Notes under the pieces: generated by a model
Seen by the model: only the letters and a program-made list of their open reading frames with translations
Told to the model about the DNA's origin: nothing
Databases searched by the model: none
Shown here: piece after piece, positions 1 through 7,347 of the stretch
Layout of the letters: each line of letters begins with the position of its first letter
How positions within the stretch are numbered: the first letter of the stretch is position 1
Assembly (NCBI GenBank): GCA_050043005.1
Contig: JBHJIZ010000002.1
Span: 1-64,000, forward strand
Reading direction: 5' to 3'
From: Thermohalobaculum sp050043005
GTDB lineage: Bacteria > Pseudomonadota > Alphaproteobacteria > Rhodobacterales > Rhodobacteraceae
Length of the DNA stretch: 64,000 bases
Program-made: the position numbers and the translations under genes

Positions 1-826
1 AATTGTGAACGCGCGGCGCGATCTCGTTTACGATAAGTCGGTCACCGGGCAGCACGAACATCTCGACGCCCATGACGCCAACATAGTCGAGTGCGTTGAC
101 AATGCGTCCCGCCGTCAGTGCAGCATCGGCTTTTATCCGTCGGGCGACTTGATCACTCACAGTAGACGTATGCAAAATTCCGTTGCGGTGTACGTTCTCG
201 GCTGGGTCATAACACACCACCTGGCCATCGAGACTTCTGGCAACGATAACCGAGATTTCGCGCTCGAACGGCACAACTCCCTCCAGGACGCAGGGCGCGG
301 TATTGTCCGCCTGCCAGGCGGCGTCCGCATCCTGGGGCGCCATGAGCCGGGACTGTCCCTTGCCGTCATAACCAAAGCGGCGCGTCTTCAGGATCGCAGG
401 CGTGCCGATCCGTGCGATCTCATCATCCAGCGCGGTACGGTCATCGACCGGCGCCCACGGCGCCACATCAATCCCCAGGCCTTGCAGAAACGTCTTTTCA
501 TCCGCCCGGTCCTGGCTGGTCGCCAACGCCTTTCGGTTCGGGCGGATGGGTACGCGGCTTTCGATCAGGTCCAAAGCTGACGTCGGAACATTCTCGAATT
601 CGTAGGTGACCATGTCGACCGCATCGGCGAAAGCACGTACAGCGTCCGCATCCTCGTATGGCGCCGTTGTCACCTTAAGCGCGACGTCTCCAGCAGGCGG
701 TTCGTGTCCCGGTTCGAAGACATGCACTTTCAAACCCAAACGGGCCGCCGCGATTGCGAGCATCCGGCCAAGTTGTCCGCCACCGAGGAGCCCGATCGTT
801 GCACCCGGGGGCAGCACTTCAGTCAC
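1..826 (-). CDS. purK: N5-carboxyaminoimidazole ribonucleotide synthase (partial, runs off left edge)
   Basis: ATP-grasp enzyme of purine synthesis that makes N5-CAIR from AIR, bicarbonate and ATP in the cytoplasm. 275 codons are visible; the C-terminal part lies beyond base 1 (family length about 350-360). Seen: the N-terminal glycine motif GLLGGGQLGRM (about residues 11-21), YEFENVP, the ATP-grasp stretch TRRFGYDGKGQ and, at the edge, NEIAPRVHN, which is typical of PurK. The start is GTG at 826 in the context GTGACTGA, so the first 8 bases overlap the end of purE; this overlap and the short distance to the glycine motif decide the start. It is co-transcribed with purE, whose product uses N5-CAIR. 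Nothing unusual. Confidence 0.95.
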   Translation of the reverse strand, partial: MTEVLPPGATIGLLGGGQLGRMLAIAAARLGLKVHVFEPGHEPPAGDVALKVTTAPYEDADAVRAFADAVDMVTYEFENVPTSALDLIESRVPIRPNRKALATSQDRADEKTFLQGLGIDVAPWAPVDDRTALDDEIARIGTPAILKTRRFGYDGKGQSRLMAPQDADAAWQADNTAPCVLEGVVPFEREISVIVARSLDGQVVCYDPAENVHRNGILHTSTVSDQVARRIKADAALTAGRIVNALDYVGVMGVEMFVLPGDRLIVNEIAPRVHN

Positions 827-1307
827 GGGTCGGTTCCTCAGCTACAGCGGCCGTGCGCGCATCGCGCCAATCACTCAAACGCTGTGCGAGGGCTGTATCT
901 GTGGTAGCCAGCAGCGCCGCGGCGAAGAGCCCAGCATTCATGGCACCCGCAGGTCCAACCGCAAAAGTCGCCACAGGAATGCCGCGCGGCATTTGCACGA
1001 TCGAGTGCAAACTGTCGAGCCCGTCGAACGCCCAGCCCTTTACGGGGACACCCAATACTGGGACGATCGTCTTCGCAGCCAACATGCCAGGCAAGTGCGC
1101 AGCGCCTCCGGCCCCCGCGACAATGGCGCGTAAACCACGGCCCTGAGCGGCTTCCGCATAGGCAAACATCCTGTCGGGCGTGCGATGGGCCGAGACAATC
1201 TTCACCTCGTTGGCCACGCCAAGTTCATCCAAAACCTCGACCGCCCCCTGCAACGTCGGCCAGTCGGACTGACTGCCCATCACCACTCCGACCAAAGGTT
1301 GTGCCAT
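819..1307 (-). CDS. purE: N5-carboxyaminoimidazole ribonucleotide mutase
   Basis: Class I PurE, 162 residues, converts N5-CAIR to CAIR in purine synthesis. Seen: GVVMGSQSDWPTL near the N-terminus, SAHRTPDRMF with the catalytic His region, and AGAGGAAHLPGM, the family's signature blocks in the right order and at normal length. The ATG at 1307 is chosen over an in-frame start further upstream (1340) because a strong Shine-Dalgarno sequence GGGGAGGA lies directly before it and MAQPLVGVVMG matches the usual N-terminus. The stop overlaps the purK GTG by 8 bases, so the two are translationally coupled. Confidence 0.96.
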   Translation of the reverse strand: MAQPLVGVVMGSQSDWPTLQGAVEVLDELGVANEVKIVSAHRTPDRMFAYAEAAQGRGLRAIVAGAGGAAHLPGMLAAKTIVPVLGVPVKGWAFDGLDSLHSIVQMPRGIPVATFAVGPAGAMNAGLFAAALLATTDTALAQRLSDWRDARTAAVAEEPTRD

Positions 1308-1384
1308 GCGTCCTCCCCGGCTGCGCTGGACGGCGGGCACTATAGTGACCCGCGTTGGCCTGTCCAGCGCGGCAGGCGGGCGCG

Positions 1385-1594
1385 CTAGGCGATGATGTCG
1401 GGATAGAGTTGGTCGGAAATCTTGGTGATCTGATCCTTGAGCTGAAGCTTTCGCTTCTTCAGGCGTCTCAACGTAATTGGATCAGAGAGAACACCCTGCT
1501 GCAACCCACCGATCTGCTCGTCGAGAGCCCGGTGTTCCCGCTTCAGCTCTCCGAGCAGGACTTCAAGCGCTTCGGCATCATTCACGACATTCAT
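1385..1594 (-). CDS. YdcH family small protein (DUF465)
   Basis: A 69-residue, highly charged helical protein. The central block LRRLKKRKLQLKDQI and the preceding L-x-x-EHRALDEQI pattern are typical of the DUF465/YdcH family, found widely in proteobacteria and predicted to form an antiparallel coiled coil; its function is not known. It lies 77 bases upstream of purE on the same strand and diverges from the small zinc-ribbon gene at 1786, leaving a 191-base two-way promoter region. Family assignment is confident; no role can be read from the sequence. Confidence 0.85.
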   Translation of the reverse strand: MNVVNDAEALEVLLGELKREHRALDEQIGGLQQGVLSDPITLRRLKKRKLQLKDQITKISDQLYPDIIA

Positions 1595-1785
1595 AAGTGC
1601 GCGTTCCTGCAGCCTAGGGCGATCAGAATTCGTCAGGTTGCTGGCTTATACACATTGCGCGCAAAAACGAAAATGCCGTTAGCGGTTGCGTCAACACATC
1701 CGAACGTCAATACGAGGCTACATGGGACCAAAGTCTGGCGATCTATGGCCCAGATGCCGTTGATGCTACTAGGGAAAAGCTTGCC

Positions 1786-1989
1786 ATGATCACGAAGATC
1801 CTAACGGTCATCGGTATCCTTATAGCAATCTGGATGCTGTTTTTCCGGGTTCGCGGAACATCCGGCGCACGAAGTTCAGCAAAGACGCAACCGAAGCGTG
1901 CGAAACACGGCGGCGATCTGGTGCCCTGCCCGAAATGCGGGATGTACCTTCCACAAGACCGCTCTTGTGATTGCGGTCACGAAGTTTAA
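1786..1989 (+). CDS. Small membrane-anchored zinc-ribbon protein
   Basis: A 67-residue protein with one N-terminal membrane segment (about residues 4-21, ITKILTVIGILIAIWMLFF) followed by a basic linker and a C-terminal four-cysteine zinc-ribbon-like knuckle: CPKCG at about 49-53 and CDCG at about 62-65. The topology would place the ribbon in the cytoplasm if the positive-inside rule holds for the Arg/Lys-rich linker. I do not recognise a named family with a known role. The next gene downstream on the same strand is the Ca/Na antiporter, 66 bases away. Coding is supported by the Cys pattern and membrane segment, although the gene is short. Confidence 0.7.
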   Translation: MITKILTVIGILIAIWMLFFRVRGTSGARSSAKTQPKRAKHGGDLVPCPKCGMYLPQDRSCDCGHEV

Positions 1990-2055
1990 GTAACACGCAC
2001 TTTTCGCACGTCGCTGACGAACCCGACTGTCGGGCAATCGCAAGAACGGACCCCT

Positions 2056-3012
2056 ATGGACCTATTCTATCTCATTTTTGGTCTCGCCGTCCTTGTGGGT
2101 GCGGGAGACTCTCTGGTCCGTGGAGCGGTCGCACTCAGCCTCAAATTCGGAATTCCGGCCATTATCGTCAGTGCGACCATCGTGGCGATCGGCACCTCTG
2201 CGCCGGAACTGCTGATCGGGATCAAGGCAGCACTGGAAGGTGCGCCGGGCATCGCCCTGGGCAACGTTGTCGGTTCCAACATCGCGAACGTTTTTCTCGT
2301 GCTAGGTGTGCCGGCGTTGATCGCACCGCTGGCCGCCTGCGGCCAGGATGCCCATCGCAACCTCTATTTCATGATCGGCGCCACAATTCTGTTCAGCGCG
2401 CTGGTTCTCTCCGGCACGATCGCCTTCTGGGGCGGCTTGGTACTGATCGCCGTGTCGCTCGTGATGATCGCGGACTCGCTGCGCCTCGGCTTTGCCGCGC
2501 GGGCGGAAGCCGGGATCGTCGATGAGGCGGCTGAACTTGCGGAATTGGAGGACGCTGACCCCGACATGCCGCAATGGAAGATCACTGTGCTCGTGCTGGT
2601 CGGCATCGTCGGCTTGCCGCTCGGAGCAGACTTCCTCGTCAGCGGCGCACGCGGGATCGCACTATCAATCGGCGTGTCCGAGACCGTGATCGGCTTGACC
2701 CTGGTGGCAATCGGGACATCGCTGCCCGAACTCGCGACCACGGTCGTTGCGGCGCTGCGCAACCAGGCAGATGTGGCAATTGGCAATGTGATCGGGTCGA
2801 ACATATTCAATGCCACTGCAATCATAGGCGCGGCGGCAATGGTCGCACCACTCAGCGTGCCGGCCGAGATCATATCTCGGGATCTTTGGGTCATGATTGC
2901 CGCATCGGCAATCCTGGTACCCTTTGTCCTGCTGTGCAAACCACTCGGCCGCGTCGTCGGATTTTGCTTTCTGGGCGCCTACGTTATCTACGTCTACATC
3001 GCATTTTTCTGA
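2056..3012 (+). CDS. Calcium/sodium antiporter (CaCA family, YrbG-like)
   Basis: 318-residue inner-membrane cation/Ca2+ exchanger. The two inverted alpha repeats that build the ion site are obvious: IGTSAPELLIG followed by GNVVGSNIANV in the first half, and IGTSLPELATT followed by GNVIGSNIFNA in the second half; the Glu of each GTSxPE motif is an ion ligand in this superfamily. About ten hydrophobic segments flank an acidic cytoplasmic loop (around 160-180, AELEDADPD). Length is normal for YrbG/CaxA-type proteins. The stop lies 15 bases before the SDR start, suggesting joint transcription. Transported ions are inferred from the family. Confidence 0.92.
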   Translation: MDLFYLIFGLAVLVGAGDSLVRGAVALSLKFGIPAIIVSATIVAIGTSAPELLIGIKAALEGAPGIALGNVVGSNIANVFLVLGVPALIAPLAACGQDAHRNLYFMIGATILFSALVLSGTIAFWGGLVLIAVSLVMIADSLRLGFAARAEAGIVDEAAELAELEDADPDMPQWKITVLVLVGIVGLPLGADFLVSGARGIALSIGVSETVIGLTLVAIGTSLPELATTVVAALRNQADVAIGNVIGSNIFNATAIIGAAAMVAPLSVPAEIISRDLWVMIAASAILVPFVLLCKPLGRVVGFCFLGAYVIYVYIAFF

Positions 3013-3027
3013 TCGATGGAGACTGAC

Positions 3028-3819
3028 ATGGCTGGACGACGGCGCGCGCTCGTCACGGGCGGTTCTCAGCGTGTGGGACGGGCCATGGTTCTCGATCTCG
3101 CCGCCAATGGCTGGGATATCGCCATCCACTTCAACGGATCCGCCGAAGCAGCGACAGCAACCGCTACGGAGTGCCGTGAGCTTGGCGCCGCGGCTGTCAC
3201 ATTGCAGTCTGATCTGGCCGACCACGACGCTGTCGAGCAATTGGTGCCACAGGCCGCAACCAGGCTGGGTGGAGCGCTTGAACTGCTGATCAACAATGCA
3301 TCCACCTTCAAGAACGACGAGATCGGATCGATTTCCGGCGCCAGTTGGATGGCCGGGATGGACTCGAACCTGCGCGCGCCAATGATGTTGACCCAATCCT
3401 TTGCAGCGCAATCGCCATCGGCGGAAATGGATGCGAACGGCGAACCCGTAGCCCGCGCGGTCGTGATCAACATCATCGATCAGCGTGTCTGGAAGCCGAC
3501 ACCGTTCTTTGTCTCATATCTCGTCGCGAAATCAGGACTGCTCGCGTTTACGCGATCCGCCGCCCAAGCCCTGGCTCCGAATGTGCGCATCGCGGGCATT
3601 GGCCCCGGACCAACCTTGCGCGCAACACGACAGTCCGAAGATCACTATGCCCAGCAAAGACGTTCTTGCATTCTGGGTCGAGGTTCCGACCCTGAAGACA
3701 TTGTGAGCGCAATGAATTTCATAATTTCTAACAAGGCTTTCACGGGACAAATGCTGGCAATCGATGGCGGTCAGCATCTGATCTGGCAGACGCCAGACGT
3801 GCAGGGTATGATTGAGTGA
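3028..3819 (+). CDS. SDR oxidoreductase, pteridine-reductase-like (FolM/PTR1 type)
   Basis: 263-residue short-chain dehydrogenase. The cofactor loop reads TGGSQRVG, i.e. TGxxxRxG, the form typical of NADPH-dependent pteridine reductases such as PTR1 and FolM rather than the general TGxxxGxG. NNAS follows at about residue 90 and the catalytic Tyr-Lys pair is in YLVAK; GPGPTL after the active site also fits pteridine reductases. The ATG at 3028 has GGAG six bases upstream and is preferred over 3016. Role inferred: reduction of dihydropterins. The neighbours moaD/moaE (molybdopterin, also a pterin) are suggestive but separated by uvrC and pgsA. Confidence 0.78.
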   Translation: MAGRRRALVTGGSQRVGRAMVLDLAANGWDIAIHFNGSAEAATATATECRELGAAAVTLQSDLADHDAVEQLVPQAATRLGGALELLINNASTFKNDEIGSISGASWMAGMDSNLRAPMMLTQSFAAQSPSAEMDANGEPVARAVVINIIDQRVWKPTPFFVSYLVAKSGLLAFTRSAAQALAPNVRIAGIGPGPTLRATRQSEDHYAQQRRSCILGRGSDPEDIVSAMNFIISNKAFTGQMLAIDGGQHLIWQTPDVQGMIE

Positions 3820-4127
3820 CAGTTCCAATTCCTCGGAGTCACATGTCCAAACCTGGGACTTTTCCACCTGATGGCAGCACATTCGTTGCGGTGTCAAAAA
3901 TCTGTAGCATTTTCATAGACTTGCGGAACGGGCACTTTTATTCCCAATGATTTCAATTGCTTATAAATATGCTTATTTTTTAAGCAATCTATATTCGTAC
4001 CTTGAGATGCAACGAAGAATCCGGCCCGGCCAAGGTTTTCCTACAGACTTATCCACAGTTTGCGGGGACATGTTTAGGGTTGTATTCAGTGGAATGCCGA
4101 TGCAGCTGGGTAGGGAATCAACGGGTC
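3820..4127 (+). other. Intergenic region upstream of uvrC: AT-rich stretch and perfect DnaA box
   Basis: A 308-base gene-free stretch between the SDR gene and uvrC. It holds a markedly AT-rich segment (about 3940-3998, with the imperfect inverted repeat GCTTATAAATATGC / TTTTTTAAGC), a perfect DnaA box TTATCCACA at 4049-4057, and a weak relative TTTTCCACC near 3860. The same open frame as uvrC extends upstream to 4002 but its codons do not look like UvrC. Confidence 0.6.
4049..4057 (+). promoter_or_regulatory. Perfect DnaA box
   Basis: TTATCCACA, the consensus DnaA-binding 9-mer, lies 71 bases before the uvrC start and about 50 bases after an AT-rich stretch. A single strong box fits DnaA-dependent regulation, or chance; only one weak second box was seen, so an origin call is not justified. 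Confidence 0.45.
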
Positions 4128-5993
4128 GTGGTTGAAAATGCGGCAGTCTCTGCGCAGACCGGTCCAGAGGTCATACGCAGCTATGTGTCCAGGCTGGATG
4201 ACAGTCCAGGTGTTTACCGGATGCTGGCGGCAGATTCCTCTGTACTCTACGTTGGTAAGGCCCGCTCTCTGAAGAAGCGCGTCGCGTCCTACACAAAGTT
4301 CGGGGGACACACGAACCGGATCGCCCGGATGATCGCCGCGACGGCGTCGATGGAGTTTATATCCACTGAAACCGAAACGGAGGCGCTGCTGCTTGAGTCG
4401 AACCTGATCAAGCAACTCAAACCGCGCTTCAATGTCCTTCTGCGCGACGACAAGAGTTTTCCACACATTCTTATCGAGGCCGGCGATTGGCCACTGATGC
4501 GCAAGCATCGGGGCGCCCGGCGCGAACAAGGCAAGTACTTCGGCCCCTTCGCGTCGGCGGGTGCGGTGAACCGAACCCTCAATCAGATGCAGAAGGCGTT
4601 CTTGCTGCGCACATGTTCTGACTCGGTCTTCGCCAACCGAACGCGGCCGTGCCTCCTGCACCAGATCAAGCGATGTTGCGCGCCCTGTGTTGGAGCAGTC
4701 ACCACAAACGAGTACGACGCACTGGTCGAGGATGCCATGCGCTTCCTCGAAGGCCGCTCGACCCGCGTACAAACGGAGCTGGCGGACCGCATGTCGAACG
4801 CATCGGCGAACATGGAATTCGAACGTGCCGCGGTTTATCGTGACCGCATCCGTGCGTTGACACAGATTCAAGGACACCAGGGCATCAATCCGCAGGTGAC
4901 GGCGGAGGCCGACGTTTTCGCACTTCACCGTGAGGGCGGACAGGCCTGTGTTCAGGTCTTCTTCTTTCGAAGTCACCAGAACTGGGGAAACCGCGCCTAC
5001 TTTCCACGCGTCACGCAGGACATAGAGGACGCCGAGATTCTCGAAGCCTTCCTCGGCCAGTTCTATGCCGAACGGCCACCGGCCCGGATGTTGCTGCTGT
5101 CCAATGCGATCGAGAATGCCGAGCTTCTGGCCGAAGCCCTGTCTACCGTTGCCGCGCGGCGCGTGGTGGTCGCAGTGCCCCAACGCGGCGAGAAACGCGA
5201 ACTCGTGGCCCACGCCGCTCAGAACGCGCGCGCGGCACTCAGCCGCAAGATGGCGGAGTCCGCGACACAGACGAAGCTGCTGGATGCCCTGGCCGAGGCT
5301 TTCGACTTGGAAACCCCGCCACAGCGGATCGAGGTTTACGATAACTCACACATCCAGGGAGCGCACGCGGTCGGCGCGATGATCGTGGCCGGACCAGAGG
5401 GATACGAGAAATCGCAGTATCGCAAGTTCAACATCAAATCGGAGAGCCTGACCCCCGGCGATGATTTCGGCATGATAAAAGAGGTGCTGACCCGCCGCTT
5501 AAACCGGCTGATAAAGGAAGACCCGGATCGCTCTCAGGGCATGTGGCCAGATTTGGTGCTGATTGATGGCGGTGCTGGACAGGTCTCGGCCTCGATGGAG
5601 GTGCTGGGCGAGTTGGGCGTCGAAGACCTCGCCCTGTTCGGGGTTGCCAAGGGCACGGACCGCGACGCGGGTAAGGAGGAGTTTTATGCGCCAAGTCGGC
5701 GTCCCTTTGCCCTGCCCTTCCGCTCGCCCGCGCTGTATTTCGTGCAGCGGATGCGGGACGAGGCGCACCGGTTCGCCATCGGTGCCCATCGGCAGAAGCG
5801 CGCGAAGGCTGTCGGTGCAACGCCGCTTGACGAGATCCCCGGGATCGGCCCCACGCGTAAGCGCGCGCTGCTCGCACACTTCGGGTCGGCCAAGGCCGTG
5901 TCCCGGGCCGGGCTGTCCGATCTGAAGAACGTGGACGGTGTGTCCGCCAACATGGCAGAGACGATCTATGCGTTTTTCCACGGAGAACGGTGA
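4128..5993 (+). CDS. uvrC: Excinuclease ABC subunit C
   Basis: UvrC makes the two incisions of nucleotide excision repair with UvrAB. The 621-residue protein has the GIY-YIG nuclease at the N-terminus (DSPGVYRML ... LYVGKARSLKKRV), the UvrB-binding UVR segment with NMEFERAAVYRDRI in the middle, the RNase H-like second nuclease (EVYDNSHIQGAHAVGAM, LVLIDGGAGQV) and C-terminal helix-hairpin-helix repeats (EIPGIGPTRKRALL). The long open frame could start at 4002, but residues before the GTG at 4128 do not resemble UvrC, and GTG 4128 gives the usual 620-residue length and short leader before PEVIRSYV. The Shine-Dalgarno sequence is weak (AGGGA, 11 bases away). Confidence 0.95.
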   Translation: MVENAAVSAQTGPEVIRSYVSRLDDSPGVYRMLAADSSVLYVGKARSLKKRVASYTKFGGHTNRIARMIAATASMEFISTETETEALLLESNLIKQLKPRFNVLLRDDKSFPHILIEAGDWPLMRKHRGARREQGKYFGPFASAGAVNRTLNQMQKAFLLRTCSDSVFANRTRPCLLHQIKRCCAPCVGAVTTNEYDALVEDAMRFLEGRSTRVQTELADRMSNASANMEFERAAVYRDRIRALTQIQGHQGINPQVTAEADVFALHREGGQACVQVFFFRSHQNWGNRAYFPRVTQDIEDAEILEAFLGQFYAERPPARMLLLSNAIENAELLAEALSTVAARRVVVAVPQRGEKRELVAHAAQNARAALSRKMAESATQTKLLDALAEAFDLETPPQRIEVYDNSHIQGAHAVGAMIVAGPEGYEKSQYRKFNIKSESLTPGDDFGMIKEVLTRRLNRLIKEDPDRSQGMWPDLVLIDGGAGQVSASMEVLGELGVEDLALFGVAKGTDRDAGKEEFYAPSRRPFALPFRSPALYFVQRMRDEAHRFAIGAHRQKRAKAVGATPLDEIPGIGPTRKRALLAHFGSAKAVSRAGLSDLKNVDGVSANMAETIYAFFHGER

Positions 5994-5998
5994 ACCAC

Positions 5999-6071
5999 GA
6001 TGGTGCCCCGGGCTTGACCGGGGATCATAGGGGCGCGAGGTAGAGGTCCCGGGTCAGGCCCGGGACAGCTC
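5999..6071. repeat. Paired REP-like palindromes
   Basis: Two related GC-rich palindromic units lie back to back between uvrC and pgsA: CCCCGGGCTTGACCGGGG (about 6006-6023) and GTCCCGGGTCAGGCCCGGGAC (6046-6066). This CCCGGG-TCA-CCCGGG pattern is a common dispersed intergenic element in alphaproteobacteria; only this pair was noticed in the window. Confidence 0.65.
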
Positions 6072-6080
6072 GGAGCCGAA

Positions 6081-6641
6081 ATGATCTGGACCATCCCAAA
6101 CATTCTCACCTTCGGGCGTCTGATTGCAGCACCCTGCGTGGCGCTAGTCTTCGTGGTGTTTGAACGGCCTCTGGCCGACTGGCTGGCGTTCTGGATCTTC
6201 ATTGGCGCTGCTGCGACGGACTTCTTCGATGGATGGTTGGCGCGGAAGCTGGATCAGGTCAGCGAGCTTGGGAAGATGCTAGACCCGATTGCTGACAAGG
6301 CGATGGTCGTGATCGCACTCGCCGTGATACTCGCCCTTGGTGGCCTCACGTTCTGGCTTGTCGTACCGTGCGCCGTAATCTGGTCTCGCGAAATCCTGAT
6401 TTCGGGTGTCCGGGAATATCTTGGATCCATCAAACTCAGGGTCACGCTGGCGGCGAAGTTGAAGACTACTGCACAGATGGTGGCAATCGGTACGGTGCTA
6501 TTGTTCTTCGCAACAGAGCTGATGGTTCTTTTTTGGCTGGGCCTTGGGATGCTTTGGGTTGCGGCGGGACTTACCTTCGCCACCGGGTGGGACTATTTCT
6601 CAAAGGCGATACGACACTTGCACGAACGGGAGGCGACCTGA
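6081..6641 (+). CDS. pgsA: CDP-diacylglycerol-glycerol-3-phosphate 3-phosphatidyltransferase
   Basis: 186-residue membrane enzyme that makes phosphatidylglycerol phosphate from CDP-diacylglycerol and glycerol-3-phosphate. It starts with the typical WTIPNILTFGRL and carries the CDP-alcohol phosphotransferase motif D-x2-DG-x2-AR-x8-G-x3-D-x3-D, seen as TDFFDGWLARK ... GKMLDPIADK at about residues 52-78. Four to six hydrophobic segments are visible. The stop TGA overlaps the moaD ATG by one base (TGATG), so it is translationally coupled with moaDE. The upstream palindromes may form part of its leader. Confidence 0.94.
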   Translation: MIWTIPNILTFGRLIAAPCVALVFVVFERPLADWLAFWIFIGAAATDFFDGWLARKLDQVSELGKMLDPIADKAMVVIALAVILALGGLTFWLVVPCAVIWSREILISGVREYLGSIKLRVTLAAKLKTTAQMVAIGTVLLFFATELMVLFWLGLGMLWVAAGLTFATGWDYFSKAIRHLHEREAT

Positions 6642-6886
6642 TGCAGATCCTCTACTTCTCTTGGTTGCGAGAGCGCGTGGGAGAAGCCTCGGAAGAGATC
6701 GAAACTCAGGCCGCGACGCCTGCCGATCTGATCACGGAACTCAAAACCCGTGGCGACGGCCACGCTATGGCGTTCGACGACATCTCGGCCATCCGCGTCG
6801 CGGTGGATCAACAGATGGTGGAGCTTGATCACCCGTTGGAGGGCGCACGTGAAGTCGCGTTCTTTCCGCCAATGACGGGTGGGTGA
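6641..6886 (+). CDS. moaD: Molybdopterin synthase sulfur carrier subunit
   Basis: 81-residue ubiquitin-like sulfur carrier. MQILYFSWLRERVG at the N-terminus and the C-terminal FFPPMTGG are diagnostic; the terminal Gly-Gly is adenylated by MoeB and thiocarboxylated. It supplies sulfur to MoaE for conversion of cPMP to molybdopterin. Start overlaps the pgsA stop and its own TGA overlaps the moaE ATG by one base, so the three genes form one translationally coupled unit. Confidence 0.95.
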   Translation: MQILYFSWLRERVGEASEEIETQAATPADLITELKTRGDGHAMAFDDISAIRVAVDQQMVELDHPLEGAREVAFFPPMTGG

Positions 6887-7347
6887 TGTCCGTCTCTGTC
6901 CAAACCGAGGATTTCGACATTGCCGCCGAGATCGAGGCTCTAACTGCTCCGGATCGCGATATCGGCGCGGTCGTGACGTTCTCAGGACTCGTGCGCGAGA
7001 TGACCCATGCCGGAGCGATCCAGACGATGGAGTTGGAGCACTACCCCGGCATGACCGAACGTGCGCTGGAAGAAATCATCGATCAAGCGCGAGCCCGCTG
7101 GCCGCTGAACGGCGTGCGGGTGATTCACCGCTTTGGTCCGCTGGCACCCGGTGCCCGCCTCGTTCTCGTGATCGCTGCATCCCGGCACCGCGAAGCAGCC
7201 TTCGAGGCCGCAGCCTTCCTGATGGACTATCTGAAGACCACGGCGCCGTTCTGGAAAAAAGAAGCCGGAAGTCACGGCGCCGCCTGGGTCGATGCGCGTG
7301 AGGCCGACGACAAAGCGACCGCACGATGGCGGACATCCTCGAGCTAA
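6886..7347 (+). CDS. moaE: Molybdopterin synthase catalytic subunit
   Basis: 153-residue MoaE. Seen: GAVVTFSGLVRE near residue 30, HYPGM with the following helix, RVIHRFGPL, and the catalytic-lysine block DYLKTTAPFWKKE at about 113-125. It forms the heterotetrameric synthase with MoaD. ATG 6886 is preferred to GTG 6883 because it gives the TGATG stop-start overlap with moaD. Its TAA stop overlaps the TAG of the convergent acyl-CoA synthetase gene by three bases, leaving no room for a separate terminator. Confidence 0.95.
   Translation: MSVSVQTEDFDIAAEIEALTAPDRDIGAVVTFSGLVREMTHAGAIQTMELEHYPGMTERALEEIIDQARARWPLNGVRVIHRFGPLAPGARLVLVIAASRHREAAFEAAAFLMDYLKTTAPFWKKEAGSHGAAWVDAREADDKATARWRTSSS

Noticed and set aside
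3820..4127. Chromosomal origin of replication
   Set aside because: Only one perfect DnaA box and one weak one; no origin-associated genes nearby.
4002..4127. Long N-terminal extension of UvrC from the ATG at 4002
   Set aside because: Residues are unlike UvrC, contain the DnaA-box region, and the GTG at 4128 gives the normal family length.
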